Origin: Aquabacterium sp.
GTDB lineage: Bacteria > Pseudomonadota > Gammaproteobacteria > Burkholderiales > Burkholderiaceae_C
Direction of reading: 5' to 3'
NCBI RefSeq assembly: GCF_029946005.1
Contig: NZ_JAQSDR010000009.1
Coordinates: forward strand, 186,001-250,000
Length of the DNA: 64,000 nt
The notes beneath the pieces were generated by a model. It had not been told where the DNA came from. It made no database searches and worked only from the letters and a program-made list of their open reading frames with translations. Below are positions 17,983 to 26,066 of this stretch, in pieces; within the stretch, counting starts at the first letter, position 1; every line of letters starts with the position of its first letter. The position numbers and the translations under genes were made by a program.

Positions 17983-18516
17983 TCAGCAACCGGATGTATT
18001 GGCCGCGCTCAAGACAGGAATGCTGTGCGTGGCTGTCGCGGCTGTGTACGTGAATTGACAGGATTCCGGAGAGGGGCTGTCAGCCAATCGAATCGTGACC
18101 GAGTTGCCGACCACCAGCACTTCATTCTCACGGAGGTCGATCTCGGCGGCCGCCACAATGCCTTCGGACGATGCCGCCGGATAGGCGTGGGCAAATGCCA
18201 CCAAGGTGTGCAACTCCGTGCACAAAGTGCCATGGCCTTCCTTGGACAAAGCGGCAAGCTTGCCATTGGCCGTGCAGGCTTGCTTGGTCCCCAGTTTGCT
18301 CTGAGCCACCGCCAAACTGTGCGTCATGGCTGCTGCCGCCGCCACCGATCCCCGGACATCCATGAGCTTGGAGATTCGATGGCTGGACTGGTAACTGTTG
18401 ATCTTTGGCAGCGCCATGCCCGAGACAAGGCCCAGAACGGCGATCACCACCGCCACTTCCAGAATGGTGAGCCCGGTTTGCTTTTTGTTCTGATGGGTAG
18501 TGCGCGTCACGATCAT
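17983..18516 (-). CDS. Second MshA-like prepilin
   Basis: About 177 residues from ATG 18516. A GTG at 18510 has AAGGA with a six-base spacer and may be the true start; the AAGGA directly abuts the ATG. Prepilin motif KKQTG then LTILEVAVVIAVLGLVSG: Leu replaces Phe at +1 while Glu+5 is kept. The MSHA-like MALPKINSYQ follows. The C-terminal Cys pair (SCQFTYTAATA ... TSGC) matches the pilin at 8103-8633, so the two are paralogues. It lies between the diguanylate cyclases and mshI on the same strand and may be an alternative or minor MSHA pilin. Confidence 0.85.
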   Translation of the reverse strand: MIVTRTTHQNKKQTGLTILEVAVVIAVLGLVSGMALPKINSYQSSHRISKLMDVRGSVAAAAAMTHSLAVAQSKLGTKQACTANGKLAALSKEGHGTLCTELHTLVAFAHAYPAASSEGIVAAAEIDLRENEVLVVGNSVTIRLADSPSPESCQFTYTAATATHSIPVLSAANTSGC

Positions 18517-18625
18517 TCCTTCAACGGGTAGAACTCGACCTGGGGCGGTCTCATGGTTCCGTTTTCGGCTGATTTGGTGGTGGCTTGAGGCCCATTCAGG
18601 GCATTTCACACGAACAAAGTCGGGG

Positions 18626-19864
18626 TTAAAGGGAGCACACCCGGTTGCGGCCCTGGTGCTTGGCTTCGTACAGCGCGCGATCGGCCTTGGAGATCAAGCC
18701 ATCGGGCGTGGCGCCCGGCGTGGCCGCATTGCAGCAAGCCACGCCCAGGCTGACCGTGACCACAGGCAAGGTGGGCGATGTTTCGTGCGGCATTGCCATG
18801 TCTTGCACAGCCTTGCGAAGCCTCTCGGCCGCCTGCATGGCCAGCGCCAAAGAGGTGTTGGGCAGCACAGCAATGAACTCCTCACCGCCATAGCGCGCCA
18901 CCATGTCACCGGGCTGGCGAAGGCTGTTGTGCATCACGCTGGCCACCTGACGCAGGCACTCGTCTCCCGCAGGATGGCCGTGGTGATCGTTATAAGGCTT
19001 GAAATGATCCACATCCATCATGATGATGACCACTTCCGTGCCACCATGTTTGGCACGTTGCCACAGGTCTTGGAGGTATTCCTGAAAATGCCGACGGTTG
19101 AACAGCGCGGTCAACACATCCACCCGCGACAGTTCCTGCAGCTTCAGGTTCACCTCGCGAAGGTCTTTGACCAGCGCTCGCTCGCGTTCGCTGAGCAGGT
19201 AGCGTCGGCGCTTGTCGCGCTCCATGACGTAATTGGCGCACAGCGAGAAGGCCACCGTGGCCGCGGTCAGTGAGCAGATGGGCAACACCAGCCGTGGGTT
19301 GAAGTTGGGCAGCACCACCACTCCCACGACCTGGATGGCCAGCACGGCCAGCGAAAAGCCCAGCGCAGACCAAAAACGCAGACGCTGAACCAGGTTGCCG
19401 TACATCACCACCACGGCAAAGCCCGCGTGGTAGAAGTCGCTCAAAGGACTGTGGGTGATCGACAGGGCGTAGGCCAGGGTGGCCGCCGCGAACAAGCCGC
19501 TGACCAGCACCGCAGAATCAAGCAACACCGGGTGCTGCATCAAAGGCTTGTCTCGGCCCACCCAGAGCACCACCAAGGCGACCAAGGCAATGGGCGTGAA
19601 AATCAGCAGTCGCAGCCGGACCGCGATCGAAAACACGTCGGGAATCAGCAGGTAGTCCGCGACCAGGAAACCGTCGTACACCAACAGCGAAATCAAGCCG
19701 CTGATGATGAAATGCCGCAAACGCTGCTGAGGATCCTGGCTGAGGAATTGATGCTCTAGCCCAGCCGGAAACTTCATCCACCGGAAGCCCAGAGTCAGCA
19801 AATCTTGCAACTGACTCATGCGCAGCTTGTCAGCCTCAAGCGATGCTGGGTGAGCCGCGCTCAT
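18626..19864 (-). CDS. Membrane diguanylate cyclase (GGEEF), no canonical I-site
   Basis: 412 residues. Six predicted membrane segments (about 55-215) are followed by a coiled linker (RERALVKDLREVNLKLQEL) and a GGDEF domain (about 245-410). The active-site loop is ARYGGEEFIAV and the metal/substrate part is MMDVDHFKPYND, so catalysis of 2 GTP to c-di-GMP is likely. The inhibitory RxxD site is not intact: the residue three before the Asp is Gln (RQPGD). The ATG overlaps the stop of the upstream cyclase by four bases. The two proteins share their whole domain plan and appear to be a tandem duplication. Confidence 0.93.
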   Translation of the reverse strand: MSAAHPASLEADKLRMSQLQDLLTLGFRWMKFPAGLEHQFLSQDPQQRLRHFIISGLISLLVYDGFLVADYLLIPDVFSIAVRLRLLIFTPIALVALVVLWVGRDKPLMQHPVLLDSAVLVSGLFAAATLAYALSITHSPLSDFYHAGFAVVVMYGNLVQRLRFWSALGFSLAVLAIQVVGVVVLPNFNPRLVLPICSLTAATVAFSLCANYVMERDKRRRYLLSERERALVKDLREVNLKLQELSRVDVLTALFNRRHFQEYLQDLWQRAKHGGTEVVIIMMDVDHFKPYNDHHGHPAGDECLRQVASVMHNSLRQPGDMVARYGGEEFIAVLPNTSLALAMQAAERLRKAVQDMAMPHETSPTLPVVTVSLGVACCNAATPGATPDGLISKADRALYEAKHQGRNRVCSL

Positions 19865-21198
19865 GCGGCGTTCTCGGCGTCAGGGTCGGGCCAGACGCGA
19901 TTGCGCCCGCTGTTCTTGGCTCGGTAAAGTGCCTCGTCGGCCTTGATCAACAGGGCTTTCTGACTGGCGCCCCGGTCGATGGGGCGCATGGCCGCCACGC
20001 CCACGCTGACCGTCACGAACGAACTGGTTGGCGACCCCACGTGAGGCATGCGAAGTCGCTCGATGGCCACCTTGATGCGGTCGGCCGCCTGCAAGGCAAT
20101 GGGCAAGGTCGTGCCGGTCAGCACGGCAATGAATTCTTCGCCACCAAACCGGGCCACCAGGTCGCCCGGACGTCGCAGCCGACGTTTGAGGGTGCCGGCC
20201 ATCTGGCGCAAGCATTCGTCGCCAGCGGGATGGCCATAGTGGTCGTTGTAGGCCTTGAAGTGATCCACATCGATCATGATCAAAGAGACCTCGCTGCCGT
20301 CCAACTCGGCACGCTCCCAGACTCTCGTCAGGAACTCGTCGAAATGTCGGCGGTTGGCCACCTGGGTGAGCAGGTCCGCGCGGGAGATTTTGTCCAGGCG
20401 TTCGTTGGCGGTTTTCAGAGCCTCCAGCAGATTGGTTTCGCGGATCCGCAGCAGCCAGTTCTGGCGCTCGTCGCGCTCCAGGCTGTAACAGCCGAACAGG
20501 GTGAAGGTCACGGTCGAGATCAGGACCAGCGCCGAGGGGATCATGACTTCGATGGGCGCGGGCGGGATGAAATGCAGGGCCACCACCGTGCCCATGGCGA
20601 TGAAAATGTCCAGGGCCATGGCCATCCAGAAACGCATTTGCGCCACGGAATGGCTGAACATCACCACCATGGCCAAACCCACCAGATAGGGGCCAGCCAA
20701 GGGATCCTGGCTGATGCTGGGCAGGTACAGAACAATGACTGTGGCCAGCATGCCGGCCAGCAACACCAGGATTTCTCGGAAAAAGGGGTGGGGGGTTTTG
20801 ATCAACACGTACAGGCCGATCAGGCACACCGGCGTGAACAAACCCGTGCGCAGCGCCACCGCCTCTGCAAAGACATCGGGGATCATCAACACGTCAGTCA
20901 GCAGGTAGCCATTGAACAAAATGACGACCAGTGCCGCGGTGATGACGATGACCCTCAGACGGTCGGCGGCGGTATCGTGCTGAAAGCGCCGTTCAAGCTC
21001 AGCCGGAAAACGAAGCGTGGGGAACCCGCTGGCCAGCAACTGGTCGATGTGCTCAGCGGAGTCAGCGGAGACCGGACCATAGTCAACCGGCGCAAGGTCA
21101 ATCGCCCCAAAGCCTGTCGTGGGGACGAAGTCGCGTGCGGTAGGGCTGATAGACACCGAGGCAGATCCAGGCGTTTGCTGCTTAAAACCGTCAAACAT
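19861..21198 (-). CDS. Membrane diguanylate cyclase (GGEEF) with RxxD I-site
   Basis: 445 residues, same architecture as the next gene downstream: six membrane segments (about 80-250), a short helix and a GGDEF domain (about 270-440). Active-site loop ARFGGEEFIAV, with MIDVDHFKAYND. RPGD precedes it at the correct spacing, so the c-di-GMP product-inhibition site is kept, unlike in its paralogue. First gene of a minus-strand series leading to the MshA-like pilin and the MSHA operon. Likely role: c-di-GMP supply for pilus and adhesion control through MshE (inferred). Confidence 0.93.
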   Translation of the reverse strand: MFDGFKQQTPGSASVSISPTARDFVPTTGFGAIDLAPVDYGPVSADSAEHIDQLLASGFPTLRFPAELERRFQHDTAADRLRVIVITAALVVILFNGYLLTDVLMIPDVFAEAVALRTGLFTPVCLIGLYVLIKTPHPFFREILVLLAGMLATVIVLYLPSISQDPLAGPYLVGLAMVVMFSHSVAQMRFWMAMALDIFIAMGTVVALHFIPPAPIEVMIPSALVLISTVTFTLFGCYSLERDERQNWLLRIRETNLLEALKTANERLDKISRADLLTQVANRRHFDEFLTRVWERAELDGSEVSLIMIDVDHFKAYNDHYGHPAGDECLRQMAGTLKRRLRRPGDLVARFGGEEFIAVLTGTTLPIALQAADRIKVAIERLRMPHVGSPTSSFVTVSVGVAAMRPIDRGASQKALLIKADEALYRAKNSGRNRVWPDPDAENAA

Positions 21199-21360
21199 AC
21201 AACAACATGATCACGAATAGCTGAGGTGGTGTCTGGGCCCGCCATCATCAATCAATCACCATGGTCTGAGGTTAGATTCTGCCCCTCGAAGCTCGGGATA
21301 CAGGGACGAATTCACGTGTGATTTTGCCGCAAATTGCATCAACTGGTGACCTTCAGGAAC

Positions 21361-21648
21361 CTATTCCACGTCCGTTTTTCCAAAGAGATGCACAAACAAA
21401 TCGTCGTCGGTGATCTCCCGCACCGACAGGCCATCTACCGGCTCGCTGAACGGCGTCGGGGGCTGAACAGGCAGCAAGGCGGCCGGCATGGTGTCGGCGA
21501 AATTGACCACGGGGCCATTGCCGTCACCAGCCCGTTGCAAGCGCCACGACAAGGAGTCGGCCAAGGAAGGCGTGTCATCCCACTGCACAAAGCCAGGAGC
21601 CGGCTGTGCGGAGCGTTCGACTGGATAGGATGGTGGTGGCGTTTTCAT
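21361..21648 (-). CDS. Small hypothetical protein, 95 aa
   Basis: Not recognised. Starts MKTPPPSYPVER, is Pro-rich, lacks membrane segments and ends in an acidic patch (REITDDDLFVHLFGKTDVE). A weak AGG lies upstream of the ATG. It sits between the cyclase pair and tag in an otherwise empty 560-base gap. The frame is consistent with local codon use, but existence of the protein is only moderately supported. Confidence 0.5.
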   Translation of the reverse strand: MKTPPPSYPVERSAQPAPGFVQWDDTPSLADSLSWRLQRAGDGNGPVVNFADTMPAALLPVQPPTPFSEPVDGLSVREITDDDLFVHLFGKTDVE

Positions 21649-21759
21649 ATGGGACCTAGCGTACTCAGATCAGTTACACCTGAACACAGGATAAAAGCGC
21701 CTTTGAAAGGCCAGTTCCCTCGGGTTAACCTCAAGGCCTTTGCAAAACATCTCCTCACC

Positions 21760-22407
21760 ATGACCACGCCCCAAGGCCTCTTCTCCGACTCGCCAGGCCT
21801 TCTGCGCTGTGCCTGGTGTCAGGCCACACCGGCCTACCATAGGTACCACGATCAAGAATGGGGCTTTGCGGAAACCGATGACCGGCAGCTGTTCGAGAAG
21901 CTGTGCCTGGAAGGCTTTCAGGCTGGATTGAGTTGGCTCACCATCCTCAACAAACGGGAGGCCTTTCGGCAAGCCTTCGCCCATTTCGATGTGGACCAGG
22001 TGGCCAGATTTGGCGACAGCGACATCGAGCGCCTGGTCTTGGATGCCGGCATCGTGCGGCACCGCGGCAAGATCGTCTCGACCATCAACAACGCGCGGCG
22101 GGCGATTGAGTTGCGCGATGAGTTCGGTTCGCTGGCAGCCTATGTCTGGGGCTTTGAACCAGCACCACAGGCGCGACCCAAGGTTCTGACCTTTGAGGCG
22201 TTCAAGGCCATGCCCATCGCACCAGAAGCCACCGCCTTGTCCAAAGACCTGAAAAAGCGCGGCTGGACCTTCGTAGGCCCCACCACCATGTACGCCTTCA
22301 TGCAAGCCATGGGCATGGTCAATGACCACATCGAAGGCTGCGGCGTGCGAGAGGCGGCATCGGCCGCGCGAGCCGCCTTGAAACCCATCAAACGGCCAGC
22401 TTCCTGA
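21760..22407 (+). CDS. tag: 3-methyladenine DNA glycosylase I (Tag)
   Basis: 215 residues from ATG 21760; the open frame extends upstream without homology. It removes 3-methyladenine from alkylated DNA. The family opening LRCAWCQATPAYHRYHDQEWG holds the first zinc-snap Cys and His, and VNDHIEGC near the end holds the second His/Cys pair. The catalytic EGFQAGLSWLTILNKREAFR block is present. It is convergent with the FMN reductase gene, and the two stops overlap by 20 bases. Confidence 0.95.
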   Translation: MTTPQGLFSDSPGLLRCAWCQATPAYHRYHDQEWGFAETDDRQLFEKLCLEGFQAGLSWLTILNKREAFRQAFAHFDVDQVARFGDSDIERLVLDAGIVRHRGKIVSTINNARRAIELRDEFGSLAAYVWGFEPAPQARPKVLTFEAFKAMPIAPEATALSKDLKKRGWTFVGPTTMYAFMQAMGMVNDHIEGCGVREAASAARAALKPIKRPAS

Positions 22408-22942
22408 CCCAGGCCACGTAGCGGTCCACCCAGCCCTGCAAAAACTTTCTGCTGCCTTCGTTGGCAATGCTGCCATCGGGGCCAAACAGGCCTTCTTTGG
22501 CTTGAACAAACGCTTCGGGTTGGCCCAAGGTGGGTACATCCAGGTAGGCCAGAACATTGCGCAGATGTTGCTGGGCGAGGGACGTGCCAATGGCGCCCAC
22601 GGAAACACCGATCACTCCCGCTGGCTTGCCTGCCCACACGCTTTGCCCATAGGGCCGCGAGGCATGGTCGATGGCGTTTTTCAAAACGCCCGGAAAGGAG
22701 CGGTTGTACTCCGGGGTCACGAACAGCAAGCCTTGGGCAGACTTGACCTCTGCCTTCAACCGTTGGACGGATTCCGCCGGGTTGGCATCGTCATCCTGGT
22801 TGTACAAGGGTAGATCGTCGATTCGGACATGCTCGAAGTCAAAGTCCGCCGGGGCCAGTTTGGCCAACGCGATGGCCAGTTGGTGGTTGAACGACTCCTT
22901 GCGCAGACTGCCCACCACGACCGCGATTTTGATTTGACTCAT
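22388..22942 (-). CDS. NAD(P)H-dependent FMN reductase
   Basis: 184 residues. Flavodoxin-like quinone/azo-reductase family protein. The FMN phosphate loop GSLRKESFNHQLA is at the N-terminus. The flavin-binding TPEYNRSFPGVLKNAIDHASRP lies mid-protein. The ATG at 22942 is preceded by AAAGGAG with seven-base spacing, which decides the start against a longer open frame. It probably reduces FMN or quinones with NAD(P)H; the substrate is unknown. Confidence 0.92.
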   Translation of the reverse strand: MSQIKIAVVVGSLRKESFNHQLAIALAKLAPADFDFEHVRIDDLPLYNQDDDANPAESVQRLKAEVKSAQGLLFVTPEYNRSFPGVLKNAIDHASRPYGQSVWAGKPAGVIGVSVGAIGTSLAQQHLRNVLAYLDVPTLGQPEAFVQAKEGLFGPDGSIANEGSRKFLQGWVDRYVAWVRKLAV

Positions 22943-23134
22943 GAAAGCTCCTTTGCTGGATTCGGCTTTGATTAAAGCGTCATTGCAAGCAAGCTGCACG
23001 AACTCGTGGTGAACCCCGTCACCCAGCAGGTTTTTCGGTCTGCCAACGCACGCGCTTTCAGGAATTTTTAAGTGCACCTTCAGAAGGGCCGTTCTGGTGG
23101 GCTCAACATGCCTGTCCAGTTGTAAGAGGTTCCC

Positions 23135-23509
23135 ATGGGACAGACGGTTTTGGTCGTGGACGACAATGCCTTGAATCGCGAGTTATTGCGATTGGTGTTG
23201 GAGCAGCAGGGGTATGCCGTTGTCGAAGCCACCACGGCGGAAGAAGCGCTGACCATGGTCCGCGACGGCCACCCCGCTTTGGTGTTGATGGACTGTCACC
23301 TGCCAGGCATGGATGGCCTGACGGCCACCCGCCAACTCAAAGGCATTGAAGCCACTTGCAGCATCCCGGTGGTCGCTGTCACCGCTCACGCCATGCCAGG
23401 CGACCGCGAACGGGCCTTGGCGGCGGGTTGCAATGAATACATTTCCAAACCCGTGGATTTTTCTCGCTTGATCACCATCGTCAGCAAACTGGTGCCCGCG
23501 TCATCCTGA
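23135..23509 (+). CDS. Stand-alone receiver (CheY-like) response regulator
   Basis: 124 residues, only a REC domain. Acidic pocket VVDDN (Asp 9/10), phosphoacceptor LMDCHLPGMDG (Asp near 52), switch Thr in VAVTAHAMPGD and Lys in ISKPVDF. No output domain, so it probably acts by protein-protein contact or as a phospho-relay intermediate. It resembles the lone receiver at 42074-42475 (same TAxAM..D and C..YISKP features). The cognate kinase is unknown. Confidence 0.92.
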   Translation: MGQTVLVVDDNALNRELLRLVLEQQGYAVVEATTAEEALTMVRDGHPALVLMDCHLPGMDGLTATRQLKGIEATCSIPVVAVTAHAMPGDRERALAAGCNEYISKPVDFSRLITIVSKLVPASS

Positions 23510-23528
23510 GCGGTGATGCCGGGCCCTC

Positions 23529-23753
23529 TTACATGCGCGCCAGAGCCTCGCGGATGCGTTGAATCGTTTGATCCATGGGCGCTCTGCTGGAGACTTCCAA
23601 TCCGAGCTGGCGCGCAATGTCGTTGACCTTGACTGGGTTGAGCGGCACACCCCCGTCGTCAATGGCCTTGATCAACGCCTGAGCCCGCTGCATTTCCGCA
23701 GAGCAAGCCGGGCGTGGAGAAAAGAGGCGGGTCAACCGTTTGAGGTATTGCAT
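23529..23753 (-). CDS. Small conserved hypothetical protein, 74 aa
   Basis: Not assigned to a named family. Basic N-terminus (MQYLKRLTRLFSPRP), then helical segments RAQALIKAIDDGG and KVNDIARQLGLEVSSRAPMDQTIQRIREALARM. The latter looks like a small helical, possibly helix-turn-helix-like fold, but I would not call it a DNA-binding protein. It lies alone between the receiver and the hemerythrin gene. Confidence 0.6.
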   Translation of the reverse strand: MQYLKRLTRLFSPRPACSAEMQRAQALIKAIDDGGVPLNPVKVNDIARQLGLEVSSRAPMDQTIQRIREALARM

Positions 23754-23826
23754 GTCCCGCTGATTTTTTCAGCGAAATCGAATTCAGAACATTCGATTTG
23801 AGGGGAATCTCCGGACTTCAGGGCGC

Positions 23827-24393
23827 CTATTCCTCATCGGGATGCAATGGCTTATCGCGGCGTTCGGCCATTTCCCGGCGCATGGCATCAAGGTCTTGCA
23901 GAGACTGACTCGCTTTAGCTCGGGGGTAGATCAAACGCTCTTCCTCCTCCATGTGATGTCGGCAAAGCAAGTTGAATCTTTGGGCCAAGGCCCGAAGCTC
24001 TCCGATATGCGGGTGGCTGTAGCCCCGGGCAATCATGTCCAGGTGGGGCACCAGACTCAACCATTGCGCTTCGATCTCCACATGGTCATGCCGAAGATGC
24101 TCGATCATGCAGGTCATCTCAGGGTCGCCACTCTTCAGCAGGATTGGAAACACATGCTGCTCTTCATCCAAATGGTGGGGCAGTCCCGTGGTGGTGAAAA
24201 ACAAATGAATGCTCCGCGAGAGCTCCCTGGCCGAGGCATCGACACCGTCCGTTGCCACATGCTCAATCAAGGTGTGCAGGTCATCCAACATGGTCAGGAT
24301 TTCCTGATGACATTTGTCCAGGACGTCAAATGGCGCAGGGGCATAGAAGGCCGCTTGGGCATGGGACAAGAGCCGATCAGGTGAGTTCGTCAT
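23827..24393 (-). CDS. Hemerythrin-domain protein
   Basis: 188 residues from ATG 24393, which has GAGGA at proper spacing. A hemerythrin/HHE cation-binding domain has di-iron ligands in order: DKCHQEIL, LPHHLDEEQHVFP, HLRHDHVEIE and CRHHMEEEERLIYP. A probable oxygen, NO or iron-redox protein in the cytoplasm. It lies 17 bases downstream of the Usp gene, so the two form an operon divergent from a two-component pair and near an Fnr-type regulator. Confidence 0.92.
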   Translation of the reverse strand: MTNSPDRLLSHAQAAFYAPAPFDVLDKCHQEILTMLDDLHTLIEHVATDGVDASARELSRSIHLFFTTTGLPHHLDEEQHVFPILLKSGDPEMTCMIEHLRHDHVEIEAQWLSLVPHLDMIARGYSHPHIGELRALAQRFNLLCRHHMEEEERLIYPRAKASQSLQDLDAMRREMAERRDKPLHPDEE

Positions 24394-24410
24394 GGCGTCC
24401 TCGATTTTTT

Positions 24411-25247
24411 TCAATGAGCCATCAGCACCGGCAATGACATGCCCTGCAAGATGGTCCTGGTGGCTCCGCCCAGCACCCACTCCCTGGCTCGGCTGTGCCC
24501 ATAGCAGCCCATCACCAGCAAGCCCGCCTGGACATCCTCGGCCAGAGACAGCAGCGCCGTGCCCACGCCGTGGAAGGATTCGGGGCGCCTCACGTGCCAG
24601 ATCGGTTTGATGTCGTGCAAGCCTAGATAGCGCTCCAAGTGGGCGCGGCTCGCAGGATCGTCATCGATGGGATCACCCAAGATCGCCACATGCACGTCCT
24701 GCGCCTTGGCCAGGAATGGCCATGCAGCATCCAATGCCCTCGCAGACTCCCGACTGCCATTCCAGGCGATTAGAACAGTCTTGACGGCCCGTCCGAAAAC
24801 CTGGTCATTCGCGGGCACGATCAACGCAGGTTTGCCGCTGTGCTCAAGGACCGAGGGCACGAAATCGTCAGGAACTCCGCAGTTGGTGTGAGGCGCATGC
24901 GTCGGCTGGCCCAGCACCAGCAGATCGGCGTAAAGCGCATGCTGGGCAAAATCGTACGGCGATTGGGTTCGGACTTCATCCCAACTCACGTTGGGCAAGC
25001 CTTCGGTCGCCGATTGAAATACGGCATGGGCCTTGGCACGCCGTTCGGTGTCCAGTCTGGACAGCGTTGCGAAGGCGGCTTGGTCGCCCACGTGGTGAGC
25101 GGGGTGCAGCACCAGCCAAGGCGTCACAGCGTAAAGGGCCGTGATTCGGGCTGAAAAAGACGCCGCCAGAGGCTGGGCAAATTTCAGGCGCTCAAGGGCA
25201 AGCTCAGAGCCATCAACATGGACAAGCACATGGCGCAATGGGTTCAT
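24411..25247 (-). CDS. Universal stress protein with two Usp domains
   Basis: About 278 residues from ATG 25247, chosen because GGAG lies six bases upstream; earlier in-frame ATGs overlap that site. Usp domain 1 covers about 1-145 and domain 2 about 155-278. The second carries the ATP-binding signature MGCYGHSRAREWVLGGATRT; the first is less canonical. Tandem Usp proteins are commonly linked to anaerobic or stress regulons. It is in an operon with the hemerythrin gene. Confidence 0.93.
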   Translation of the reverse strand: MNPLRHVLVHVDGSELALERLKFAQPLAASFSARITALYAVTPWLVLHPAHHVGDQAAFATLSRLDTERRAKAHAVFQSATEGLPNVSWDEVRTQSPYDFAQHALYADLLVLGQPTHAPHTNCGVPDDFVPSVLEHSGKPALIVPANDQVFGRAVKTVLIAWNGSRESARALDAAWPFLAKAQDVHVAILGDPIDDDPASRAHLERYLGLHDIKPIWHVRRPESFHGVGTALLSLAEDVQAGLLVMGCYGHSRAREWVLGGATRTILQGMSLPVLMAH

Positions 25248-25331
25248 AATCATCTCCATCCAAGCTGCCGTCAGATGTTAGAAAATAGACGACGTCCCTT
25301 GAATCCCTTTGCGCCAGATCAAGAAATCAAC

Positions 25332-26066
25332 GTGTCTAGCCCAGTCCACATTGCCGTTGTCGATGATGAACCCGAGATCACCCAGTTGCTGGGCAACTAC
25401 CTCTCCGGTCATGGCTTCCGCGTCAGCGTTCTTCACTCCGGGGTGGCCTTGATGGCGCTGATGGCGCTGGATGCACCTCAAGTGGTGCTGTTGGACTTGG
25501 GATTGCCAGGCGAGGACGGCTTGAGCATCGCCCGACAGCTTCGCGAAAAGTGGCGCTGCGGCCTCTTGATCGTGACCGGTCGCGGCGACCCTGTGGACAA
25601 AGTGGTCGGTCTTGAACTGGGCGCCGACGACTACGTCACCAAGCCCTTTGACCTGCGCGAATTGCTGGCCCGAACCAAAGCGGTTCTGCGCAGAATCACT
25701 CCGCCCGACAACGAGCCGACCCTGCAGAACACACAGCAGGTTCATGACGCATGGCGGTTCTTGAATTGGACCTTCGATCAAGGGGCCCGTCGCCTGCTGG
25801 CACCCCAAGGTGACGAAGTGCCACTGACCAGTGGCGAGTTTGATTTGCTCGCAGTGTTCCTGCAGCATCCAGGACGCGTGTTGTCCCGCGACTTCTTGTT
25901 GGAACACACCCGAGGGCGTGAGGCGGGGCCCTTCGACCGAACGATCGATGTCCAAGTGGGACGCCTTCGCAAAAAGCTGGAAGAAGACTCCCAGGATCCC
26001 AAGATCATCAAGTCGGTGCGTGGGGCAGGGTACGTTTTCGTGCCGCTTGTCAGCGCAGCATCATGA
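25332..26066 (+). CDS. OmpR-family response regulator
   Basis: About 244 residues from GTG 25332, where the receiver domain begins (SSPVHIAVVDDEPEITQ). An ATG at 25275 would add 19 residues without visible ribosome site. REC domain with LLDLGLPGEDG phosphosite and YVTKPFD. The C-terminal winged helix (about 145-240) has LTSGEFDLLAVFLQHPGRVLSR and the DRTIDVQVGRLRKKLEEDP-like recognition helix. It overlaps the downstream sensor kinase gene by four bases (ATGA), so the two are a pair. Confidence 0.93.
   Translation: MSSPVHIAVVDDEPEITQLLGNYLSGHGFRVSVLHSGVALMALMALDAPQVVLLDLGLPGEDGLSIARQLREKWRCGLLIVTGRGDPVDKVVGLELGADDYVTKPFDLRELLARTKAVLRRITPPDNEPTLQNTQQVHDAWRFLNWTFDQGARRLLAPQGDEVPLTSGEFDLLAVFLQHPGRVLSRDFLLEHTRGREAGPFDRTIDVQVGRLRKKLEEDSQDPKIIKSVRGAGYVFVPLVSAAS

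Noticed and set aside
25310-25335. Possible FNR box near TTGAA ... ATCAA before the OmpR regulator
   Set aside because: The half-sites are not spaced by four bases and do not form the TTGAT-N4-ATCAA dyad.
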